Part shown: one piece after another, positions 57,307 through 64,000 of the stretch
How the letters are laid out: each line of letters starts with the position of its first letter
Numbering within the stretch: position 1 is the first letter of the stretch
Assembly: GCF_014696615.1 (NCBI RefSeq)
Contig: NZ_JACJQJ010000046.1
Location: 1 to 64,000, forward strand
DNA length: 64,000 nucleotides
DNA from: Nostoc linckia FACHB-104
GTDB taxonomy: Bacteria; Cyanobacteriota; Cyanobacteriia; Cyanobacteriales; Nostocaceae
Reading direction: 5' to 3'
Program-made: the position numbers and the translations under genes
The notes under the pieces: model-generated
Seen by the model: only the letters and a program-made list of their open reading frames with translations
The model's database searches: none
What the model was told of the DNA's origin: nothing

Positions 57307-58632
57307 CTAGCTCCTTTGCAAGTTAACAGGTTTTACTTCTGTAAAAGCTTCTCTCCCTGTAATTAATCGAGAACGACGATTTCGAGTAATATAATTCCAC
57401 GCCCATTGGAATACTACTAGTAATTTAGTATCAAACTCGATTAAGAAGTAGATATGAACTAATAGCCAAAATACCCAAGCTAGGAAACCTTGGAGTTTGA
57501 TCAAGCCTAAATCTACAACAGCTAAATTTTGCCCAATCATCGCCAAACTACCTACATCGTTGTAATGGAATTGTGGCAAAGTCTGACCTTTCAGCCGTCT
57601 TTTAATGAGTTTCGCTACATATTCTCCTTGTTGTTTAGCTACAGGTGCAACACCAGGTAAGGGTTTACCATCTTGATGGGAAAAGTTGGCTAAATCTCCA
57701 ACTACAAAAATGTTTTTATAATCTCTGACAGTCAAGTCGGGTTCTACAATCACACGTCCGGCGTGATCGCACTCTACATCTGTACGTTCTGCTAGGATTT
57801 GACCCATTGGGGAACCTTTGACACCCGCTGCCCATAAGACAGTTTGTGAGGGAATTTCTTTTACTTCACCTGCTTGCTTGAAAGTAACGATGTTATTTTC
57901 AATATTTATCACCCTGGTTTTAGTGTGAATAACTACACCTAATTTTGCCAAAGATTGCTCTGCTACTTGGGATAACGTTGGCGCAATGTGTGGCAGGATG
58001 CGATCGCCTCCTTGCAATAGTAAAATTTTGGTTTCTGAGGTGTCGATGCTGCGGAAATCTTCTTTGAGGGTTTTGTATGCTAACTCCGCGATCGCACCTG
58101 CTAATTCTACTCCTGTAGGGCCACCACCCACAATCACAAAAGTCAACCAAGCACGGCGTTTTTCGGGATTGGTTTCTCTTTCGGCTGCTTCAAATGCACC
58201 AAATATGCGGCGACGCATTTCTATTGCATCTTCCACAGTTTTTAAACCAGGAGCAAAGTCTTTCCAGTTATCTTTACCAAAATAGGAATGATTAGCACCT
58301 GTGGCGACAATTAATGTGTCATATTTTACTGCTTTATCGCCCATCATTACTTTTTGTGCTTTGGGATCAATATCGCTGACTTCTCCCAACAAAACTTGTG
58401 TATTCTTGCTTTTGCTAAATACGGCTCGCAATGGCGAGGAAATGTCACCAGGTGATAGCGTACCTGTAGCAACTTGATATAAAAGTGGCTGAAATAGGTG
58501 AAAGTTACGTTTATCAATGAGAGTAACATTTACATTAGCTTTAGCTAGATGTTTTGCTGTATAAAGTCCACCAAAGCCACCACCAACAATTACTACTTGA
58601 TGTTGTGCTTTTTTATCAACTGAAATTACCAT
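57307..58632 (-). CDS. Type II NADH dehydrogenase (FAD-dependent oxidoreductase)
   Basis: A 441-residue NDH-2-like flavoprotein that transfers electrons from NADH to the quinone pool without pumping protons. It has the FAD motif VVIVGGGFGGLYTAK, the NADH motif FVIVGGGPTGVELAG, FVVGDLANF, and a C-terminal hydrophobic segment (WVFWLLVHIYFLIEF) for membrane binding. The ATG at 58632 is preferred to that at 58683, whose extra 17 residues show no homology. It is convergent with fdxB. Confidence 0.88.
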   Translation of the reverse strand: MVISVDKKAQHQVVIVGGGFGGLYTAKHLAKANVNVTLIDKRNFHLFQPLLYQVATGTLSPGDISSPLRAVFSKSKNTQVLLGEVSDIDPKAQKVMMGDKAVKYDTLIVATGANHSYFGKDNWKDFAPGLKTVEDAIEMRRRIFGAFEAAERETNPEKRRAWLTFVIVGGGPTGVELAGAIAELAYKTLKEDFRSIDTSETKILLLQGGDRILPHIAPTLSQVAEQSLAKLGVVIHTKTRVINIENNIVTFKQAGEVKEIPSQTVLWAAGVKGSPMGQILAERTDVECDHAGRVIVEPDLTVRDYKNIFVVGDLANFSHQDGKPLPGVAPVAKQQGEYVAKLIKRRLKGQTLPQFHYNDVGSLAMIGQNLAVVDLGLIKLQGFLAWVFWLLVHIYFLIEFDTKLLVVFQWAWNYITRNRRSRLITGREAFTEVKPVNLQRS

Positions 58633-58683
58633 GAAAAAATATCGCCTTGTGTTAAGAGAGTTGTAACTTTTCTTAACATTCAT

Positions 58684-59393
58684 GTAACAGCATTATGATT
58701 CCAGTTGCCGTTTATTTAGAACAATTTAAAAAATCATAAAAGTAGCGAAAGTTATTAATAACTTCTTATTAAGAGCTAAAATTTTCTGCCAAATTCTCTT
58801 TTGATATTGCAATAACTTTAATAAAAAAACTGTATTTAATTTTCAATATTGTGCTTTCTCAGGATTAAATAGGACTTACGCAAAAGTCACGGAATTACGT
58901 CATTACGAGCGTAGCGACGTAATCGCCTAAAATTATGGGATTGCTTCCCTACACTACGTTCCGGTCGCAATGACAAATTTTGCTTGCCTGAGTCTTGTTA
59001 AAAACTAATAGATAGGACTCATATTTGATTTTTGACGTTCATGTAGGAGAGCCAGTGCGTTGCGGAGGACAGTTGCGTGGGCGGGTTCCCCGACTTGAGC
59101 AAACTGTCCGTTGAGGTTTCCTCCGTTGTAGCAACTGGCGTTGCGTTAGCGATAGCGTAACGCATCAGTGCCAAAGCTTTTCGTGCGTTACTGATATTTT
59201 TTCAGAAATCAAATCGGATTTCTTTAGGACTTTCCCCGCGCCCTTGCAAACTTTCCAAGACGAAGAAATTAGTAATTTTATTGACAAAACCTTTAATTAC
59301 GAGTGATTACTGATGATTGCGGTATTTAAGCATAGCTAGGATGTAGCAAATAATATAGCATCTGCTACTTGAAATAGTGAATCTAAGAGGTAA
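58684..59393. other. Intergenic, dispersed repeats
   Basis: The gap has a direct GGACTTACGCAAAAG element with ACGTCATTACGAGCGTAGCG (58871-58990), and a palindrome-rich block (59037-59168) with GCCAGTGCGTTGC and GTAGCAACTGGC-like arms. Both resemble multicopy repeats of Nostocales and may be remnants of insertion sequences. No gene is evident. Confidence 0.55.
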
Positions 59394-59615
59394 ATGACTA
59401 TTAAAAAACCCTTGGCAAGAAATCAGCCAGAGGTAGGACAGCTCATCCGTAAGCTGCGGCTTTTGGCTGGGCTAACGCAAGAACAGTTTGCAGCCTCTCT
59501 AGGCGTTACATATTCAACAATTAACCGTTGGGAAAATAAACGCTCTCAACCATCACCTTTGGCAATGGAGAAGATTGAGGGAATGTTGCAGGAAATGGGC
59601 GAACAATTTTATTAG
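59394..59615 (+). CDS. XRE-family DNA-binding regulator (antitoxin-like)
   Basis: A 73-residue protein that is almost only a helix-turn-helix: IRKLRLLAGLTQEQFAASLGVTYSTINRWENKRSQPSPLAMEKIEGML. It starts at ATG 59394 with GAGG upstream. It lies 147 bases before a gene with a RelE-like N-terminus, so it could be an antitoxin or operon repressor for it. Confidence 0.85.
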   Translation: MTIKKPLARNQPEVGQLIRKLRLLAGLTQEQFAASLGVTYSTINRWENKRSQPSPLAMEKIEGMLQEMGEQFY

Positions 59616-59762
59616 TTCTAGAAAGTCAGCATATTTGCTCTGCTTGGGTATGGGCGATCGCAAATTTAACTTGGCAATTTAGGATTAATAACAGTTAGAC
59701 AAATATTAATTATTTATCTATGTATTTTTTGACTAATTTATTTAAGCTGACAAAACAAAATT

Positions 59763-62690
59763 ATGCTCTCAATCGTCTTACATCCAGATGTTGTAAAATT
59801 TTTGCGTAAAGATATTAGTAGTACTGTTCGACAAAAAACTTGGGATTGCATTAATCAGCTAAGACAGCGGCAGTTTAATGGTGGATTGAGAGTTAAACGT
59901 CTTAAAGGAATTACTAAAAGAGTTTGGGAAGCAAGAATTGACCGTGCCAGTCGTCTAATTTTTACTTACAACAAATCAAGACAGCCTGAAACAGGAGAGG
60001 CGGAAGTTTACATCGCTATTCAGGATATTTGTTTGGATCATGATGATGTTCCTAGAAAAGCAGCTAGAGAAAGAACACCAGATGCAACTTGGTTATATGA
60101 AGAGATAATTAATACTCTAGGTAACATAGAATCAAGTTTGCATGAACTGCCACAAACTGAACGTGACACACTAGAATTAGCTCTATTAGAAGATGAAGAT
60201 TTAGATTCAGTAATTTCATCAGAACATAGAGATGAACTATTAGGTAATATCCAGTGGTTAATTATAGACTCACCTGAAGATTGGCAACGAGCTATTATCA
60301 ATCAGGATGTAGATTTACAATTAAAACTCACTCCAGAAGAATACGCACTAGCTACAAAAAATGTCGATATTCTCCTCAAAGGTAGTGCTGGAACTGGCAA
60401 AACTACAGTAGCCATACATCGCATTTTATATGATTACTTGCAGTATCCACAATCTGGTAAAAGACTTTACGTAGCTTATAACCCTTTATTAGTAAACAAT
60501 GCCAAAGAACAGTTTTATCAATTATTAGGTAGTAATGATCCTGCCGTTACATCCCTCTTTCAGTTTAAAACCTTAAGAGACTTATGTTTAGAAATTCTGG
60601 AGCAAACTGGAGAGAGCTATTTACCAGAAGATGAAGTAAATTTTCATATTTTTGAAAAAATTTACCTGCATAAAGAACGTCAAAGATATCCCACTGCTTT
60701 AGTTTGGAATGAAATTCGTAGCATTATTAAAGGCAGCCAACTTGCTTTAGATTCAGATTATTTAAGCCAATCTGAATATGAACATTTAGGTGCTAAACGT
60801 TCAAGTATTATTCAACTTAGTAGACGTGCTAATTTTTACTCTGCATTTACCTATTGGTATCAAAGAAAAATCAAAGAGAATGGGCGGTTTGATGAGATAG
60901 ATTTGACGCGGAGAGCCTTAGAAATTATCACTGAAAAAAATCTTAAAGATTATCGGTTAATTGTCTGTGATGAAGTGCAAGATTTTACGGAATTACAGTT
61001 GGAATTTATCATGCGTCTAATTGCACCCACAGGTAATTTGTTTTTTGCTGGTGATTTACACCAAATGATTAGTCCTAGTGGTTTTCGCTGGGAAGACTTG
61101 AAAACAAGATTTTTTCACCACGGACGACAACAACCTCTGCAAGAAACATTTACATTTAACTTCCGCAGTGTTGGTTCATTAGTTAATTTGGCTAACCAAA
61201 TATTACAAGTACGTTATCGATTATTAAATACATCTTATCCCTATAAAAATACTCAGGCTATTAGCAATTATGGTGAACCAACTCGTATAGTTGCTGCTTC
61301 TAACAAACAGCTTGAATCTATACTGCAAACGCTGCATCCAGGTGATGCTATTTTAGTGAGAACAAATCCAGAAAGAGAACATCTGCGCGAGGTTTTTAAG
61401 TCTTCTTTAGTGTTTACAATTGAGGAAGCTAAAGGGTTAGAGTTTGATACTGTATTTTTAGTAAATTTTTTTCAGTGCCGCCGGGATTTATGGCAGAGAG
61501 CTTTACAAAAACCGTCGCGATTGCAAGAGCATGAAACACCAGGGTTATTATTAGAAGTGAATTTACTTTATGTCGCAATAACTCGTGCTCGTCGGATTTT
61601 AAATGTGTGGGAAGAAAAAATTTCTGAATTTTGGCAGCAACCAGAGCTAATAAATCACTACACAATTCAGGATATGCAAACGGTTGCAGAAAATCGTTCA
61701 GGTACACAAGTTCAAGATTGGCAGCAACGTGGAGAATATTACTTAAAAGCTGAGTTTTATCTACAAGCTGCTGAATGTTTTGAGAAATCAGGTGATAGAT
61801 TAAAATATTCCCAGGCAAGGGCTAAACAACTGCACAAAGAAGGCAAATATCAAGAAGCTGCGGAAATTTTTTCTGAATTAGAAAATTGGGAAACTGCTGC
61901 TAAACTTTTCCAGCGTGTTCAGCAATGGCAATCAGCAGCAAACTGTTGGGGAAAAGCAGGTAATTTTGAACAAAAGCAAATCTGTGACATTCATTTATTA
62001 GAAGCACAAGGCCAATTTGCACAAGCAGCTAGAGAATGGGAAGTTATTGGACGATATAAGCAGGCTGCTGAATTATTTGAGAAATATGAACAGTGGCAAC
62101 CAGCAGCAAACTGTTGGCAACAAGCAGGAAATTTAGAAAAAAAGCAAATCTGTGAAATTCGACTACTGGAAGTAAAACAACAGTGGGAGGATGCAGCCCA
62201 ACAATGGCATCAACTGAGGCGATTTGATGATGAAAAACGTTGCTGGCTGAATAGTAATAATACAGCTAAAAAAGCTGAATATCAAGCGAAGGATTTTGAA
62301 AAACAAAAACAATGGTTACAAGCATATGAACAATATCAATTAGCAGGAATATTTGATAAAGCTGCAGAAACTCGTCAAAAGGCTATTGAAAGTTTAATGG
62401 ACTCTGGAAAGCAAAACTTTGAACAACAAAATTTTCAAGGAGCATTAGCTGATTACACACAAGTATTGCAATTAAATCCTAAACAGACTGAAGCTTATGT
62501 GCGCCGAGGTATGGCTAAGACTAAACTTAAAAAATATCTTTCTGCTATAGAGGATTACAATCAAGCTTTGATGATTAATCCTCAATATGCAGATGTATAC
62601 CACTATCGAGGTAGAGTTTACCAAATATTAAGTCAGCTAGATCTCCAAAAGGCACAGATGCTGAAAGATCAGAAAAAGCCTGAAAGTTAG
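59763..62690 (+). CDS. RelE-like / UvrD-type helicase / TPR fusion protein
   Basis: The 975-residue protein has three parts. Residues 1-100 look like a RelE/ParE-type toxin fold (FLRKDISSTVRQKTWDCIN, RVKRLKG...VWEARIDRASRLIFTY). About 190-640 is an SF1A UvrD-like helicase: Walker A GSAGTGKTT (207-215), CDEVQD (402-407), GDLHQM, FNFRSVGSLV, EEAKGLEFDTVFLVNF, VNLLYVAITRARR. From about 655 there are TPR-like repeats, some degenerate (WQSAANCWGKAGN, WQPAANCWQQAGN, two canonical TPRs at the end). It may be a defence or regulatory helicase; this is inference. It is convergent with nothing and has an XRE gene upstream. Confidence 0.82.
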   Translation: MLSIVLHPDVVKFLRKDISSTVRQKTWDCINQLRQRQFNGGLRVKRLKGITKRVWEARIDRASRLIFTYNKSRQPETGEAEVYIAIQDICLDHDDVPRKAARERTPDATWLYEEIINTLGNIESSLHELPQTERDTLELALLEDEDLDSVISSEHRDELLGNIQWLIIDSPEDWQRAIINQDVDLQLKLTPEEYALATKNVDILLKGSAGTGKTTVAIHRILYDYLQYPQSGKRLYVAYNPLLVNNAKEQFYQLLGSNDPAVTSLFQFKTLRDLCLEILEQTGESYLPEDEVNFHIFEKIYLHKERQRYPTALVWNEIRSIIKGSQLALDSDYLSQSEYEHLGAKRSSIIQLSRRANFYSAFTYWYQRKIKENGRFDEIDLTRRALEIITEKNLKDYRLIVCDEVQDFTELQLEFIMRLIAPTGNLFFAGDLHQMISPSGFRWEDLKTRFFHHGRQQPLQETFTFNFRSVGSLVNLANQILQVRYRLLNTSYPYKNTQAISNYGEPTRIVAASNKQLESILQTLHPGDAILVRTNPEREHLREVFKSSLVFTIEEAKGLEFDTVFLVNFFQCRRDLWQRALQKPSRLQEHETPGLLLEVNLLYVAITRARRILNVWEEKISEFWQQPELINHYTIQDMQTVAENRSGTQVQDWQQRGEYYLKAEFYLQAAECFEKSGDRLKYSQARAKQLHKEGKYQEAAEIFSELENWETAAKLFQRVQQWQSAANCWGKAGNFEQKQICDIHLLEAQGQFAQAAREWEVIGRYKQAAELFEKYEQWQPAANCWQQAGNLEKKQICEIRLLEVKQQWEDAAQQWHQLRRFDDEKRCWLNSNNTAKKAEYQAKDFEKQKQWLQAYEQYQLAGIFDKAAETRQKAIESLMDSGKQNFEQQNFQGALADYTQVLQLNPKQTEAYVRRGMAKTKLKKYLSAIEDYNQALMINPQYADVYHYRGRVYQILSQLDLQKAQMLKDQKKPES

Positions 62691-62709
62691 TACTGCTGCA
62701 TTGCTACCC

Positions 62710-62790
62710 AGATTCCCGACTTTTTCAACAAATCGGGAATCTAAATCTCGCTAAAGTTAAATAACCCACCATCTATATGGTGGTGGGTTA
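62710..62790 (+). terminator. Two hairpins after the helicase gene
   Basis: Stem AGATTCCCGA/TCGGGAATCT (62710-62742) and stem TAACCCACCA/TGGTGGGTTA (62762-62790). Neither is followed by a strong T-run, so termination is only probable. Confidence 0.55.
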
Positions 62791-62911
62791 GGCACTAAGA
62801 TAGTTATTTTGTGATAAATCATATTAAAAATCAACTCTTATTGCTGTTGGTTATAACTAAGGCTATCTTAAGAACGAAAACCCTTTCTTGTAGGTTGGGT
62901 GAGGTGTATAA

Positions 62912-63379
62912 ATGTTAATGTTACTCTTCTACTTAAATAATGAGCGTTACGCTATAGCGAGTCAACAGGTTGTAGAAGTTTTACCACTTGTCACCCTCAA
63001 AACCCTTCCTCACACACCTGAGCATTTAGCTGGTGTGTTTAATTATCGAGGGCAAATTGTTTCTGTGCTAGATTTATGCCTGTTGATACAAGGTAAACCC
63101 TGCTGTGAACACTTAAGTTCTCGTATTATTCTGGTGAATTATTGGCGAGGAAATGTTGCAAAGTCTTCTTCAAAGTCTGCTTTTGTAGGTTTGATGGCAG
63201 AACGAGTTGTAGAAACGTTGCAGCAATCAGAAATAAAGTTAGTTGATACCAATATTCAGATAAATTCAACCCCTTATCTGGGTAAGATGATTTTAGATGA
63301 GCAAGGTATGATTCAATGTTTGCAGATTGAACATTTGTTATCAGAAGCAGAACAAGTTTATCTTTTGCCAGCTAACTAA
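62912..63379 (+). CDS. CheW-like chemotaxis coupling protein
   Basis: A 155-residue CheW-domain protein that would couple a methyl-accepting receptor to a CheA kinase. It has LFYLNNERYAIASQQVVEVLPLV, HLAGVFNYRGQIVSVLDLCLLI and MAERVVETLQ, which match CheW. It is the first gene of a locus that continues with cheR; in filamentous cyanobacteria such loci can serve phototaxis or gliding, including hormogonia. Confidence 0.85.
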   Translation: MLMLLFYLNNERYAIASQQVVEVLPLVTLKTLPHTPEHLAGVFNYRGQIVSVLDLCLLIQGKPCCEHLSSRIILVNYWRGNVAKSSSKSAFVGLMAERVVETLQQSEIKLVDTNIQINSTPYLGKMILDEQGMIQCLQIEHLLSEAEQVYLLPAN

Positions 63380-63650
63380 ATATTTAGGCAGGGGGAGGTA
63401 AACTGAATTTTGGAAAAAATAAGTTGAATAATTTATTGTTTGGAATTTCCTAAATACTGCATTCTTTACTAGAAGTAATCACCCACTGCTAAACATATAC
63501 ACTAGATTGCAAGTTCGTGAGGTACAGATAATTATAAGGGCAAGGCAGTGCCTTGCCCCTACCCGTGTACTTCATGATCACAAATATGCTGGCCGTAGTT
63601 AAACAGAATGAATTAAGCACAATATATTTAATTTTGTACCACTATTTATA

Positions 63651-64000
63651 ATGACCTATTCTGATGGCGAAGCTTTACTGAGAAGAAGAATTGGTTTAGA
63701 TGCAAACTCAATAGGTTCAGCTAGTATTGCTAGAGCTATTGAGCAGAGAATGGCGGATGGCAAAATTACAGAAATAGCCTCATACTTGGAAAGATTGCAG
63801 GAATCTACAGCGGAATGGGAAGCATTAATTGATAGTGTAATTGTTCCAGAAACTTGGTTTTTTCGGGAGCGGGAATCTTTTAATTTTTTACAAAAATATA
63901 TTCAAACAGAGTGGTTAATAAATCAGCCCAAAAGAGTATTACGGGTTTTAAGCGTGCCATGTTCTACTGGTGAAGAGCCTTATTCAATTGCGATCGCACT
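63651..64000 (+). CDS. CheR-type protein-glutamate methyltransferase (partial, runs off window)
   Basis: The first 116 codons are present and still open at the window end. The translation has VIVPETWFFRERESF and VLRVLSVPCSTGEEPYSIAIA, the N-terminal helix region and SAM-binding start of CheR, which methylates receptor glutamates. ATG at 63651. It follows cheW by 271 bases. C-terminal TPRs, common in cyanobacterial forms, cannot be checked. Confidence 0.85.
   Translation, partial: MTYSDGEALLRRRIGLDANSIGSASIARAIEQRMADGKITEIASYLERLQESTAEWEALIDSVIVPETWFFRERESFNFLQKYIQTEWLINQPKRVLRVLSVPCSTGEEPYSIAIA

Overview
The window comes from a heterocyst-forming filamentous cyanobacterium (Nostocales). The signs are a complete molybdenum nitrogenase cluster with hesA, hesB and the heterocyst ferredoxin gene fdxH, cyanobacterial marker families (tocopherol cyclase, DUF6464, DUF2232, the Asr1405/Asl0597 family, the CobT type used by cyanobacteria), many GCGATCGC (HIP1) octamers, and many short tandem heptamer repeats between genes. 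The genus cannot be fixed from the sequence alone.

Layout. 1-4600: a cobalamin riboswitch and a cobalt transporter operon cbiMNQO, enclosed by two inverted copies of a MITE-like repeat. 4700-16800: tRNA-Arg(CCT), tocopherol cyclase, two related J-domain/TPR proteins (one also with WD40 repeats), two tandem metallophosphoesterases, a P-type ATPase resembling Na,K-ATPases, a DUF442 phosphatase-like protein, a 58-residue conserved-looking small protein, and a GerMN protein. 17300-18230: a dead IS4-type transposase. 18270-31600: an RNase II/R-family exonuclease downstream of rpmG-rpsR and an RDD protein, then moeA, a membrane histidine kinase, an orphan sugar ABC permease, a sugar-phosphate transferase, and a 1325-residue protein ending in an Hsp70-like ATPase. 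32280-38320: a Crp/Fnr regulator, a DUF2232 membrane protein, cobT, a coiled-coil protein, a Tat-type lipoprotein solute-binding protein, and a degenerate MazG-like protein behind an NtcA-like box.

38540-57080 is the nif region. The genes nifV-nifZ-nifT read leftward, with an Asr1405-family gene upstream. After a 1.4 kb gap, nifB-fdxN-nifS-nifU-nifH-nifD-nifK-(Mo-nitro_C)-nifEN-nifX-(DUF269)-(CCE_0567 family)-nifW-hesA-hesB-fdxH-fdxB read rightward. Together they supply sulfur and Fe-S clusters (NifS, NifU, HesB), build FeMo-cofactor (NifB, NifEN, NifX, NifV homocitrate), form the enzyme (NifHDK) and carry electrons (FdxH, FdxB, FdxN). nifE and nifN are one 899-codon gene whose joining segment is made of the same intergenic repeat seen elsewhere in the cluster. 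nifD and fdxN are uninterrupted, so the developmentally excised elements known from Anabaena are absent.

57300-64000: a type II NADH dehydrogenase, a repeat-rich gap, a small XRE regulator next to a 975-residue RelE-like/UvrD-helicase/TPR fusion (the best candidate here for an undescribed system), and the start of a chemotaxis-type locus (cheW, partial cheR).
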